NCBI GenBank assembly: GCA_021292165.1
Contig: CM037877.1
Location: 77,631,763-77,695,762 of the forward strand
DNA length: 64,000 nucleotides
Source: Shinisaurus crocodilurus
Taxonomy: Eukaryota > Chordata > Lepidosauria > Squamata > Shinisauridae
Direction of reading: 5' to 3'
Shown here: positions 52,801 to 61,789 of the stretch, piece after piece
How positions within the stretch are numbered: the first letter of the stretch is position 1
Layout of the letters: each line of letters starts with the position of its first letter
Notes under the pieces: generated by a model
What the model saw: the letters and a program-made list of their open reading frames with translations, nothing else
What the model was told of the DNA's origin: nothing
The model's database searches: none
Translations under genes and position numbers: made by a program

Positions 52801-53057
52801 GGCTCTAGCAATTCCGCCCGCCAGCACAAATCCTTCGGAGACCCGGATGATAATGAGGCGGCGGCGGCGGCACCTTGGTGCTGCTACGACCAAGGAATTG
52901 CAGCCAACGCCTGCTTCGAGCAGAGTGGCTGGCCTGGCTGTCTATCCCGCCGGCCTCGAAGGGCTAAGCCCGTCTACCCCCTTCCCACCAGCCCCACGGG
53001 AGGCGGTACCTACTTCCCTGAGCCGCTCACTCCCATGACCACCAGCAACAGCACCAT
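40467..53057 (-). CDS. IDNK: Gluconokinase (complete, five exons)
   Basis: IDNK phosphorylates D-gluconate to 6-phosphogluconate with ATP, feeding the pentose phosphate pathway. On the - strand, exons 53057-53014, 44912-44882, 43585-43499, 41829-41786 and 40818-40467 join into 558 nt: 185 residues plus TGA (human about 187). Visible motifs: the P-loop GVSGSGKST at residues about 9-17, assembled across intron 1; YDGDDFHP (substrate/metal region); [23 protein letters not shown]; and [19 protein letters not shown] with SAPENF near the C-terminus, a gluconokinase signature. All introns are GT-AG with matching phases (2, 0, 0, 2). The start chosen is the ATG at 53057 (GGG-ATG-G context, giving [14 protein letters not shown]); the ATG seven codons later is a less likely alternative. 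The gene is convergent with UBQLN1, as in mammals. Confidence 0.93.
41410..41440. repeat. (CA)n microsatellite
   Basis: Run of CA units in IDNK intron 4, preceded by a C tract. Confidence 0.85.
41786..41829 (-). CDS. IDNK: IDNK exon 4 (44-nt exon)
   Basis: [14 protein letters not shown] plus two bases of an arginine codon; acceptor TTGTTTTGTAG, donor GAG|GTAAGA. Matches the human DRIPWLCNLHDILLR segment. Confidence 0.92.
41881..41927 (-). mobile_element. 5S/CR1 SINE, tail-only fragment
   Basis: GATTTCATAGATCATAGAGT and TGGAAGGAGCCTACAAGGCT ATCGAG match the tail of the 5S-derived SINE; the 5S head is absent. Confidence 0.7.
42903..42990. repeat. Palindromic MITE (GCAATCCTAT family), copy
   Basis: TGCAATCCCATATGCACTTA, AGTAAGCCCCACTGAA, ... 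GCATGCATAGGACTGTG: short near-palindrome. Similar copies at 47270-47348, 48155-48240, 49167-49260 and 56924-57010. Confidence 0.65.
43499..43585 (-). CDS. IDNK: IDNK exon 3
   Basis: 87 nt, phase 0 to 0: [19 protein letters not shown], then [10 protein letters not shown]; acceptor CTATTTAG, donor CAG|GTATTG. It aligns with human GWKFYDADDYHPEEN and PLNDQ. An internal GTGAGA at 43546-43541 resembles a donor, but using it would break the conserved PLNDQ peptide. Confidence 0.92.
44140..44780 (+). mobile_element. L2-type LINE 3' fragment with nested SINE
   Basis: AAGCCCTGAACAACTTGGGA, GGGCCTTCTCTATGCTGGCT, CACCTTATGGAATGACCTCC and, after the SINE at 44413-44573, AAAAGACCCATTTCTTTACC and a TTGTAAACCACTTAGAGATG tail. 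Same family region as 27262-27835. Confidence 0.65.
44413..44573 (-). mobile_element. 5S rRNA-derived SINE with CR1-like tail, copy 2
   Basis: Inserted in the L2 fragment. The - strand reads 5S-like GCTAAGCAGGGTCAGGCC and TTACTTGGATGGGAGACC, then the CR1-like tail. The extreme 5' part is GCTCAGCTTGTCTGAG. Confidence 0.85.
44882..44912 (-). CDS. IDNK: IDNK exon 2 (31-nt micro-exon)
   Basis: Acceptor TTGTTTTACAG, one base finishing the P-loop lysine, then ten codons ([10 protein letters not shown]), donor AAG|GTACAG. Length and phases fit exons 1 and 3, and the peptide matches the human STVGALLAS region. It is far too short to show up as an open reading frame. Confidence 0.88.
45122..45280 (-). 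mobile_element. 5S rRNA-derived SINE with CR1-like tail, copy 3
   Basis: Essentially the same sequence and orientation as the 11231 copy, with full head (GGCTTACGCTGGCTCAGC on the - strand) and tail; few differences between copies suggest recent activity. Confidence 0.88.
45281..46529. other. IDNK intron 1 segment with a possible old SINE
   Basis: Mostly unique AT-rich sequence. At 45625-45765 a TTTATTTATTTATTTCACTT tail followed by TTCTTCCATCCAGATACC and TGTTTAGCTTTAGC may be an old, diverged 5S-like SINE in - orientation; this is uncertain. Confidence 0.35.
46530..46666. mobile_element. hAT-type MITE (137 bp)
   Basis: CAGGGGTGGGCAACTTGTGG start, complementary CACCCACCCGTG end, palindromic body (GCCCTCCAGAT / ATCTGGGGGGGC), and a perfect 8-bp target duplication TTTTAAAG at 46522-46529 and 46667-46674. 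A related fragment is at about 5150-5220. Confidence 0.88.
46675..46930 (+). mobile_element. Ancient MIR-like SINE
   Basis: Diverged copy with TAGTGTAGCATCATGG head, CAGATCCTGACACTGCCAC, CTATGGAAATAATATTCACC-like and CCTACCTAACAGGGGTGTTG segments, GAAGTGCTTTGAAGATTC and an ATAAATGCTGAGTATTATCA end. Confidence 0.6.
47414..47582. mobile_element. Non-autonomous DNA transposon (TATAAGAC repeats)
   Basis: CAGTATTTTTCCATGTATAA at the left and AGACAGAAAAATACGG at the right form inverted ends; GTCTTATATATGG and GTCTTATACATGG recur inside. No clear target duplication found. Confidence 0.55.
48241..50760. other. IDNK intron 1 segment, little structure
   Basis: AT-rich. It contains one GCAATCCTAT-type palindrome (49167-49260) and a G run at 49509-49520; no exon or named LINE recognised. 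Confidence 0.4.
51590..51845. repeat. Fold-back repeat (GGGTTCAGA...TCTGAACCC)
   Basis: TGTCTGAACCCAGGCAGCAT pairs with ATGCTGCTTGGGTTCAGATG, and CAACCTTCCAATAA with TTATTGGAAGG (a GGTT/AACC difference aside); centre near 51768. Upstream 50780-51590 contains further diverged pieces of this family. Confidence 0.7.
52384..52404. repeat. (GT)n microsatellite
   Basis: About ten GT units in IDNK intron 1. Confidence 0.9.
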
Positions 53058-53330
53058 CCCGAAGAACTCGGACAGCAACAGCGCGCTCTTCCTGTCTGAA
53101 ACACCTGCTCCTCTCAGGCCTTCCTTCCTGTGCTTTGCCTTTATCCTCCCCTGCTTTGCCCAGCCCAGCCCAGCCTCTCCTATTCTTCCTCCTGCCCTGA
53201 GGAAACTGAATAATTGCAGGGCTAAAGTTCATCGCGTGTTCTCTGCTCTCCGGCAGTGTGAAAAGGGGCTGCTTCGATCAAGCTGGCGCTCTCAGGTGGG
53301 GTGGGGGCGTTATGTGAAAAGGGCTTGACT
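52680..53330 (-). promoter_or_regulatory. CpG-enriched region around IDNK exon 1 (probable promoter)
   Basis: CpG dinucleotides are clearly denser here (for example CCGCCGCGGCCG near 52705, a GGC run near 52860, GCGCGC near 53080) than in the AT-rich flanks, and the block spans the IDNK start codon. Position relative to the gene suggests a promoter. No TATA box or start site can be fixed from sequence alone. Confidence 0.55.
53014..53057 (-). CDS. IDNK: IDNK exon 1 coding part (start codon, P-loop)
   Basis: 44 coding nt: [14 protein letters not shown] plus two bases of the P-loop lysine codon; donor GGGAA|GTAGGT. Without splicing the frame would hit a stop at once (AAG TAG), so the intron is required for the kinase. 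Confidence 0.85.
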
Positions 53331-53617
53331 TGGAATCGGGGGTCCACCTGGGATTTGTTTCACCTTTCTACTATTTATTTATTTATTATTATTATCCCGC
53401 CTTCCTGCCCCCCCCCTCTGCGCTCAAGGCGGCTAACAATAAGTCCAGATTAAAAGCAAATCTTAATTGAAACGTAACATTAAAAACAACAACAACGCAG
53501 CAATAAAATAAACAGCACCAACCAACCCCCACTTGCTGTAAGAGATCAAGTTTGTGTGTGTATCTTGTCCTTCCTCCTATGGAGAGAAGGCCACTTCCTC
53601 TTGTAGTACTAGTGCCC

Positions 53618-54725
53618 AAAGGCTTTTGTCCAGTGCAAAGGGCACAAGCCTATGCGTGGATAGAAAAAAAAAGTCCTACAACTCCCAGCATAGCTGACTG
53701 TAGCATGCTGGGAGTTGTAGGGCTTTTCTTTCTGTCTAAACATGTCCTAGGACAGTGATGGCTAACCATTTTGAGCCCGAGTGCCCAAACTGCAACACAA
53801 AACCAACTTATTTATTTCAAAGTGCCAACACTGCAATTAAACCTGAATACCGAGGTTTTAGTTTTAGAAAAACAACTCATACAGTTGTCCGAACTAATTA
53901 ACATCTTTTGTCTTAAAAGAAAAACACAATAACAGAGTTTTCAATGATACAAACAGTTTTTTGTTGGAAAAAAAAATCAACTCAAAAAATTATTATAGTA
54001 CTACATTGTACACATAGCCTGAAGGGAATTTATACAAACTTTTAAAATAATTAGGCACATGTATTTTTGGATAAGGGATTCTCAACTTGTAATATGATTA
54101 CCGGTATATGCCAGACTGAAATTGTATGGGGCAAGCTTTACCCCGGGTCCTTTCCCTGCTTCTACAGGTGTTGAATTAGTAAAAGTAAAAGTCAACCTGT
54201 ACTAGGATGAGCAAGATAAACAAGAAAACTAAATGTGCTTAACACATTTTAAACACTTTATGTCTTGGACTGCAAACACTGCATTAGGTAAAAGTTTGCA
54301 TTGGGCATGCTTTTGCACAATTCATGTGATTTTTGCTATTGCATGCATGCTGATAATTTGTCAAACCTTGGCTCATACTCCGTTAGTTTGAGAGCAACAC
54401 ATGCAGCACTCAGGTCAACTGTTAGGGCTTTACATCCAAGCCATGCTCTGTGCATCATTCTTCAAAATCTTTAAAATGTGATAACAATGTAGAAAAGAAT
54501 TATGTAATAGGAATTCTAGAATAAAATCATTCTGTTCCACACTGTGAGAAAGAACAAGATCATTAGTGTTTTGCAGAAGGGTGTGGTCTTTTTGCGATCT
54601 GGTGACCAATGGCTCGAGTGCCCACAGAGAGGTCCCTGCGTGCCAGCTGTGGCACCCATGCCATAGGTTCGCCATCACTGTCCTAGGATTGTACCCGAAT
54701 GTAGTCCTATCTACTTCGGACCCTA
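53618..54725. repeat. Palindromic MITE of the 27331 family, split by a hAT element
   Basis: AGTCCTACAACTCCCAGCAT and ATGCTGGGAGTTGTAGGGCT are inverted arms; TCTGTCTAAACATGTCCTAGGA is cut by the hAT at 53753-54680, after which TAGGATTGTACCC completes the end. Confidence 0.7.
53753..54680. mobile_element. hAT-type non-autonomous DNA transposon (928 bp)
   Basis: Ends CAGTGATGGCTAACC and GGTTCGCCATCACTG are inverted repeats. A perfect 8-bp target duplication, TCCTAGGA, lies at 53745-53752 and 54681-54688. AT-rich interior without a transposase frame. Inserted in an older palindromic repeat. Confidence 0.9.
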
Positions 54726-55506
54726 GTGCCCAGAGAACAAGATTTTACTATAAACTGAAAGTAGAGACCCTTAAGTGTAAACATTTTGCATCGGTGTACT
54801 GTGTAATGTGGTTGCCCCGTCACCCTTCGAACTCCGAGGATTACGGGCAGCCAATGGAAGGTGGGAGAGCATGACGACTCGGATTGCTCCCCTCACCCTT
54901 CAAAACATTTAGATGGCCGATTCGGCCATCTAAATGTTTTTCCCCTCACGAGGAGGGCTGAGGCACCGCCTGGATTCCGCAGAGGACGGCGGTGCCTCAA
55001 TCCTCCCCTTTCCCCCTCAGGAAAACCACCACCACCCCGCCAGCTCTGAAGACGGTCTTTTGTCGTTGGAGCCCTTTCCGCGCCAGCTGCAAAGGTGTGG
55101 GGAAGGGTGCTCTGCGGGTGGATTCCCCGCTGCAACCTCGGAAGGTATTTCGGAGGTTGGAGTGGGGACTCCGACCTATCCTATGCCCCACACACACACA
55201 AGATTGCCATAGGATTGCACCCTTAAGGCATTACCCTGTCACAAAATAAAATAGGAAGGTGACATTAACAAAAGGTTCTTCAAAGGTTGGCTGCTAAGGC
55301 ATAACAGCCATCATTTGAGAGCTTAACTCTAGAGTTATTTCAGTAACAAGATTATTTGCTTCTGATGCACAGATGATAGTCCAGAGCAGTACCATCTCAC
55401 ATGAAAGGAAAATTGGAAATATTAAATTATATACTATTGACTCATCTTTACACACAAAATGGTACACATACTTTTTAATTAGAACAATATTAGCGAATAT
55501 ATTTAC

Positions 55507-56118
55507 TTTTTTTTAAAAAAAATAATTTTTATTTTAAATTTTTTCAAACAATACATATAACAACTAAATAACAAACATACAACTTATATAGTGCTCCCGT
55601 CACCTTATTCATTATTCCAAAAATACAACATATCTTGACACGGCATACTCCCTTTCCCCTTATTTAACACAAAATCCAAAAATAAACCCCAAATATCCTT
55701 AAAATTGTTTTTCTTTAATTGTCCCCTTTTGCATTTGATATTACAAGTTAACATATCATTTAAAGCCATATCCCACACTTCTTTATACCAGTCAGTGAAG
55801 AGAAAACTTGCTGAACTTTCCATTTTCTTGCTATCATTAATCTACCCGCTGTTAACAAATTTACAATTACCGGTAATTCTTTAACATTTTGAGGACCAGC
55901 CACCTTTTCAGTTATTGATAACAATGCTAATTTAGGACAAACTTCTAACTCAACACCAACAATTTTTGATATTTCTTCAAAAATCATTTTCCAAAAATCC
56001 ATTACATTTTTACTACTCCACCACATATGAGCATACGTGCCCAGCTCCTGACAGCCTCTCCAACACATTGGAGAACATTTATTATCTTTATCTATTCTGT
56101 TTATTCTCACCGGAAGCA
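55507..56118 (-). mobile_element. L1 LINE, strongly 5'-truncated
   Basis: - strand encodes the same L1 ORF2 C-terminus as 8336-8959 (INRIDKDNKCSPMCWRGCQE, AHMWWSSKNVMDFWK, WYKEVWDMALND), ending in an A-rich 3' end at 55507-55550. An 11-bp target duplication, AATATATTTAC, flanks it (55496-55506 and 56119-56129). One frameshift near 55800. Confidence 0.88.
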
Positions 56119-56629
56119 AATATATTTACATGTAAATGTAATTCTTAACAACATCCTCACAACCAATAATTGATTTTCAGGTTTGTCTTTAATTATACTA
56201 TCATTTCCATTTCTTAGATTAATCTAGGAAAAACTGCATATCATCCTAATAATAGAAAACAGCCAGTCCCTCCCCAACAAATTCATATTTAAAGGAAATG
56301 AACTTAAATGGAAGCTTCAGAACAAGCACATTATATGTTTCCCACTTTGGGTGATGCTGAGGCAAGATCTGGAGGAAATTTAATTTTGTACCCTTGATGA
56401 CAAAGCAATTCCCTTATATTTTCAGACTTGCTCATGGTAGTATGCTTCTGCTGATGGTGGACATCGGCAGGTGTGTGCAGGGAAGCCAATGACAGCTGTG
56501 CCAAGTGCTGCTTGGGCATTTGGCCAGCTGTCGTTGGCCAGAGCCCTTGGCCAGAGTGGCAGCCCTTGATTGCCGCTCTGGACAGGGGGCTCTGTGCCTT
56601 CTTGGCTTGTAAGAGAGTTAGCATTCCAT

Positions 56630-56812
56630 CCGGGTTCAGATGACACACTGACCCTGCTAGGGTTTTCTAAACCCTAGCGCAAGACATGGCTTAGCAGGGT
56701 GGTTAAGGAGACTTTCCTTAACCACCCTGACTAACCCATCCTGGGTTCACACGACATGCTAAGCCTCAGTAGCAATCAACCTACTGAGTCTTAGTGTGTC
56801 GTGCAAACCCAA
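56630..56812. repeat. Palindromic MITE-like repeat (GGGTTC family)
   Basis: GGGTTCAGATGACACACTGA... and ...TGTCGTGCAAACCC ends; central GGTGGTTAAGGA/TCCTTAACCACC hairpin. Confidence 0.65.
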
Positions 56813-56923
56813 TCTCTGTGTATGTGTGTGTATGGATATGGATATGCATATTGTCTTGATTTCATCCTGTGCTGTTAGTTCCCACAGTAGATGAAAGTGG
56901 ATAAAATGTCTAAAACATCTGCA

Positions 56924-57010
56924 GTGCAATCCTATATACGTCTACTCAGAAGAAACCCCACTGAGTTCAATGGGACTTACTCACTGGTAAGTGTGTATAG
57001 GATTGTAGCC
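56924..57010. repeat. Palindromic MITE (GCAATCCTAT family), 87 bp
   Basis: GTGCAATCCTATATACGTCT ... GTGTGTATAGGATTGTAGCC, with AAACCCCACTGAGTTCAATG in the middle. Best-preserved copy of this family in the window. Confidence 0.75.
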
Positions 57011-57131
57011 ATATATACATAAATTTTAATATTTTTGTAATAGAGATTACTATGATGTTTCAAAAGGGTTTACGGTAATTATTTTATAATGTCTCTATAT
57101 CTATGAACCTCTGTCTTTCTGATATCTTCAG

Positions 57132-57295
57132 CCTTCATCAGAACACCCTGGAAAAATGTTCTCCAGCTCTGTGGGAACCAGCTTCCACTGATGCAATACT
57201 TTGAAGAAGAAGGAAAGTTTTCTCTGAAGGCAATGTTTAATGAGAAAGTCACGTCAGTCCCTCAGCACCAATACAGTGCGACCACTGTTAATTAA
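57132..57295 (+). other. Exon-like open segment, unidentified
   Basis: After a good acceptor-like site (TCTGATATCTTCAG) comes an open frame of 54 codons ending TAA, with non-repetitive composition (FIRTPWKNVLQLCGNQLPLM, QYFEEEGKFSLKAMFNEKV). I do not recognise a family, and no partner exon is evident. It could be a terminal exon of an unknown transcript or chance. Confidence 0.2.
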
Positions 57296-57739
57296 ACTTT
57301 AATATGTAAAGTGAAACAAGAGAGGATAAAATGCATGGCCAATAGAGTTTTTTTCACCAAAATAACTCTGCTTTTGGTCTTCAAGATTTTGTTTTTGAAG
57401 TGTTCTAAATTCATCTGCAATACAGGCTCTGCTGCAACAAGTTCATTTTATCTTTTCATCTTTTGTTTTAGCAGCCAGGACTCGGATTTATGTAAGCATA
57501 TATTTCAACATTACTTGGGATAACAATCACTTTTTAAAATATTGTGTGCCTTTGATGGCAGTACTTATCTTGGTGTGTAGCAAAACTTTAGAATATTGCA
57601 GTAATACTCCAAAATGTTGAATTTAAACAATTAATGGTGCAATCCTATGCATGTTTAGACAGAAAAAAGTCCTTAAAAGCCAGCTATGCTGTCTGGGGAA
57701 TGCTGGGAGTTGTAGAACCTTTTTCAGCCTAAGCATGAA

Positions 57740-58705
57740 CAATACATGCTTAGGTTATTCTATTTCCTGTTAAGCTATTAAGATCTAAGAATCTTTAGCA
57801 AAGCTTGGTTTATCCACAAGAATTTTTTTTTGTTATTTTATGCAAGTTATATTTTGATCTGATGCTATACGTAAGTATTTCTAATACAAATGAAACAAAG
57901 ATCAAAAAGATTTTTCCTTTACTCTTGTTAGTACAAAACTGAATCCGCCTAAGCATGCATTCCACCGTTAGCATACAAATAAAAAATGATAGGCAGCTGG
58001 TGGTTATTTTTTAAACAAATCATATAAAACATTGGCACTGCATTCCTAAGCTCTTGCACTGGCTTTTTCCAGTGTTGACATAATAATATCCCTGCTTTAT
58101 TGCAGTGACACTGCCCTGGTGTAATCATTCAAACTCGATGAACTGTCGTTGTCCCCAATCTCCTTATGTATCAGTTATCCATCGTTCTCCTCTGCTTGAA
58201 CAGAACAGAAGCAAATATTTTAGGAAGTTGAAAAGGATGAAGACAGAGGTAGCTTGTGTGTCTTTTCTTTATTCACTTCACTGACCCATTGCCTGAAACA
58301 TCTTCTGCATTTTCTGTGTAGATTTCATTTGCATCAATGTGTTATGCTATGTTATAATGTTGCCATTTGTTTATATGTTGCTTTTTGGCCAAAGGCCCTC
58401 AAAAGGTTTAAACAAGTGCTGTCTGAAAATTTCTCCCACATTTTTTCCCCAACCATTCTCCTTCAGTTTGATAGAAAAGAAATTGCTTTTGAAAAGAGAT
58501 TCAATGGTGAAGAAAATTTTGGAGAAATTCTCATGGGTTGGGTTTGGGGTTCTTGTGCTTACCTTGCTTATGAGGTGGCCAAGGAGTGTGTGTGCAAGTG
58601 TGTTGTTTTTCATTGTACAATCATTTCTCTGGCAACCTGTAGCCTCCTTGGATTCTCACACTTCCATTAAAGCCCAGGGGAAGACATTATGAGATGAATA
58701 GGCCT
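57740..58705. other. Intergenic, no feature seen
   Basis: AT-rich. An open frame at 58254-58670 has no recognisable domain, an extreme Phe/Leu/Cys composition and no exon signals; not called. Confidence 0.35.
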
Positions 58706-58708
58706 GTG

Positions 58709-58868
58709 GCTTATGCTGGCTCAGCTTGTCTGAGTGTGGAAAGCTAAGCAGGGTCAGGCCTGGTTATTACTTGGATGGGAGACCCCTCCTCTAGTTTCCT
58801 GCATTGAGCAGGGGGTTGGACTCGATAGCCTTGTTGTAGGCTCCTTCCAACTCTATGAAATCTATGAG
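58709..58868 (+). mobile_element. 5S rRNA-derived SINE with CR1-like tail, copy 4
   Basis: Plus-strand copy: GGCTTATGCTGGCTCAGCTT, GAAAGCTAAGCAGGGTCAGG, TTACTTGGATGGGAGACC, GGGGGTTGGACTCGATAGCC, TCCTTCCAACTCTATGAAAT. Confidence 0.88.
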
Positions 58869-59879
58869 ATAATCCCTCCCACAGGGCTTTTTCAGCTCAG
58901 GGAGCGCAGGCAGCCTGGGAGGCTGCAGAGCAATGGAGAGATGTGTTAGAAAGAAAACACACACTGCACCCTCAACCGCCTCACAGTGATTAGGTAAGCT
59001 CAAAAACTTCACAAAAATAAAATTTAAAGCACTTTGATAATGAGGGAGAACAATGGAGCCCTCTTTCATGGGGGAAAAAAAAACTTTCAGGAAATCGGAG
59101 GACAGATTTTAGCACAGCACTAGGTCCACCTCTTCCCTGGAACTGGACACAACATGGCCCTCCTCACACCTGCAGTGTGATGGATACAAAATGGGGGCCA
59201 GCCTGCCAACACAGTTGATGCTGTTGCCACTTACAGTGGCTTCACAACTCCTCCCCCAAAAAACCTTACGGGGGGGGAAAAAAAGAAGCTGTTCTTAAAC
59301 CCCTGCAAATGGTGAGCCCTAGATGTGAGAAGCTGTTGAGAATTCCTCCACCTCGTGAAATTGTCCCCACCCCTCAATTTCTCTGCCCACAAAAAGGGGG
59401 AGAATTTTGAGAAGCCATTCGCGCACAGCTCTAGTTTAAACTCTGAATAAAAAATAATTGTGGCATGAAACAAAGATGAACAGGTAATTGTCAAGTAGTT
59501 CCACCTTTCTTATGTTGTATATAACCATACACAAATTGCTTTATTTGATATTTATCTTGTGCACATTTTTTTGTGCCAGAGTATAGAAAAAGTATCATTG
59601 GTAACTGAAGTCATGCAGCTCATGTGCTCACTTGATGAGTCTGGATTATCTAGATGCAGAAAAAACTGTAGGCTGTCGCAATGGCCTCATGTTTCTATCG
59701 TTTCTGTCTCCTTCATTCACTGTCCTTCCTAGAAACAGGAGCCACACTTGAGCAACTGTGGAGGTTCACAGTAGTGCAATTGCGGGAATTTGAAGCCTCG
59801 GCTGGGGCAATGTCCTGGGGGGTACCTGCTGCCAAGGTACAGCAGGTACCAACCCTGAACATTGCCCCAAAGAGGCTCT

Positions 59880-60260
59880 AAATAGTTCCCCCCCCCTTTG
59901 ATTTCTCTTGATGGCTCTCAAAACGTGAGCTGTCAAGAGAAAACAAAGTGTGAGTGATCTTTGCTCACAAAAAAGGGGGTGGTGTGATTTACACCCCCTT
60001 TATGGCAAGTTCCTCAACTCCCCCCCCCCCCGACAGTCCTCAGGGTGAGGCACATTTTGCACTTTCCCCCGAGTTCGGATAACACAACAACCCATCGTGG
60101 GTACAACAACCCCAAGAACAATCCATGGGTTGTCAGGGTGGCTTGTTGCCCTCAAACAAGCCACCCTGGCCTGTGGGAATTGGTCTGGGTTCGCATGACA
60201 TGACAAACCATTGTGGGTAGCAACCCATGATGGGTTGTCGTGTTGTGCGAACCCAGTCAG
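59880..60260. repeat. Fold-back plus GGGTTC palindrome, composite
   Basis: 59905-60000 resembles the arms of the 318-1146 element (GTCAAGAGAAAACAAAG, GATCTTTGCTCACAAAAAAG). 60068-60258 is the GGGTTC-type palindrome (AACCCATCGTGGGT, CAAGCCACCCTGG, GTTGTGCGAACCCAGTCA). Their adjacency here, near 1 kb and near 62 kb suggests one larger element. Confidence 0.55.
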
Positions 60261-61430
60261 GGAGTTTAGTCAGAGCCAGCCACTTCAAGAAGTTGAGCCA
60301 GAACTGAGTATTATGAAAGCAACTTGATAGCGAGGAATAACTCCAGTGAAATAAACATATTTAATTGGTACAGAAAGCATGCACAAGATAAATGTCTAAA
60401 TATAACATATGAAGAGCGGAACTACTAAACACTGATCTGTTATTTGCATTCACTTTGTTTCATACACCCCCAGAATACTACATTAGTTCTAATTAAATCG
60501 ATGAATCACTTTCAGCCACACCCCTCCATGACGTGTTTACATTAGTGAGAATCAGATATCTAGCACATACTTTCCCATCACCACATCATTGTGATAGAAG
60601 ATGATATACCTGTGGGATGTCTGCCTTCCTCAGGCATCTTACAGAGACATAAATCTTATTCCATTTGGAAAATGAACTCTGTTTGGTTTGGCTCTGCTGT
60701 GCTATAGCATAGGTAGCATAGTGGTTAAGCCAATCCTTGTGATAGAATGATCAGTTCTAGTTAGGTATGTAGCCATCTTTTTCTAGCAGGACGACTTAGC
60801 TTTTATTACCTGCTTGACAGCAGACATTCAAGACATGAACTTTCCCCCATACTGGTGAAAACCTCACCAGTTGTTTTTCTGCTTGCCATATAGAAAGCCA
60901 CAAGAGTTCTGCCAGAAAAAGGTGGCAGCGCATTTATAAGCATATGCTGTACAGATGTACTCCTGTATCATGTCTTTGTTTATGTACAATGTACTGAAAC
61001 ATAACATCAAATCAACTGTGGCAAGTTATGCCCATTGAGGATCCTGTGACACTTTTTATAAGGTTATAAATCCTTTAGGCAATCCCATTTTAATCAAATT
61101 ATTGGTTAAACATTATTTAAACTCCACTTTTCTTAATTTCCCCTCTTGACTTTGAAAAGGTTATGATGTTTGTTGATTCCACCTTTCTCAAACTGTGGTG
61201 TTGCTGGATGCTTTTATATTAAACTGTGCTCCTTCCTGGTCTCCTGGAGGCTCATTGGAATTGGGATTCCTTGATTAGGAAATCAGTAATAGTGGACAAG
61301 TTTCCCTGGATTGCCACCAATCGTCCCCTGCAATATGCTAGACTAAAATGAGAGTTGAAGCTGCAGCGTGTGTGGACTATGGTGATCAGACTCATATAAT
61401 AATAGTATATCTGTTTCATAAAATGTGCAA
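60261..61430. other. Intergenic, no feature seen
   Basis: AT-rich unique-looking sequence; no exon, RNA or named repeat recognised. Confidence 0.4.
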
Positions 61431-61432
61431 AC

Positions 61433-61592
61433 ATGCTGGCTCAGCTTGTCTGAGTGTGGAAAGCTAAGCAGGGTCAGGCCTGGTTATTACTTGGATGGGA
61501 GACCCCTCCTCTAGTTTTCTGCACTGAGCAGGGGGTTGGACTCGATAGCCTTGTAGGCTCCTTCCAACTCTATGATCTATGAAATCTATGAA
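61433..61592 (+). mobile_element. 5S rRNA-derived SINE with CR1-like tail, copy 5
   Basis: Same layout as 58709, ending in the short repeat TATGATCTATGAAATCTATG, typical of CR1-mobilised 3' ends. Confidence 0.88.
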
Positions 61593-61623
61593 ACCTAGAG
61601 TATGACTCATTACATGGTTTACC

Positions 61624-61789
61624 CAGGGCTGGTGCTACCATTAGGCCAACTAGGCAGCTGCCTAGGGCGCAGAGCTAAAGGGGTCTCCAGAAATAGGGAG
61701 GGAGGGCTCAAGTGGGAAGGGGGGCGCCGCTAAATATCTGATCTTGCCTAGGGCACCAAACTGCACCAAACTGCCTTGCACCGGCCCTG
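61624..61789. mobile_element. hAT-type MITE (166 bp)
   Basis: CAGGGCTGGTGC start, GCACCGGCCCTG end, and a perfect 8-bp target duplication GGTTTACC (61616-61623 and 61790-61797). Interior has CTAGGCAGCTGCCTAGGGCG. Related sequence appears at the window end (63950-64000). Confidence 0.9.

Noticed and set aside
52648..53328. 226-codon + strand open frame
   Set aside because: Antisense to the IDNK start in a CpG-rich region; no recognisable domain. The - strand reading gives the conserved kinase P-loop exon.
58254..58670. 138-codon open frame
   Set aside because: Hydrophobic, cysteine-rich composition without domains, in AT-rich intergenic DNA, with no exon signals or recognisable homologue.
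58709..58868. Functional 5S rRNA gene
   Set aside because: Only the middle of 5S is present, the 3' half is replaced by a CR1-like tail, and the same structure recurs in five places.
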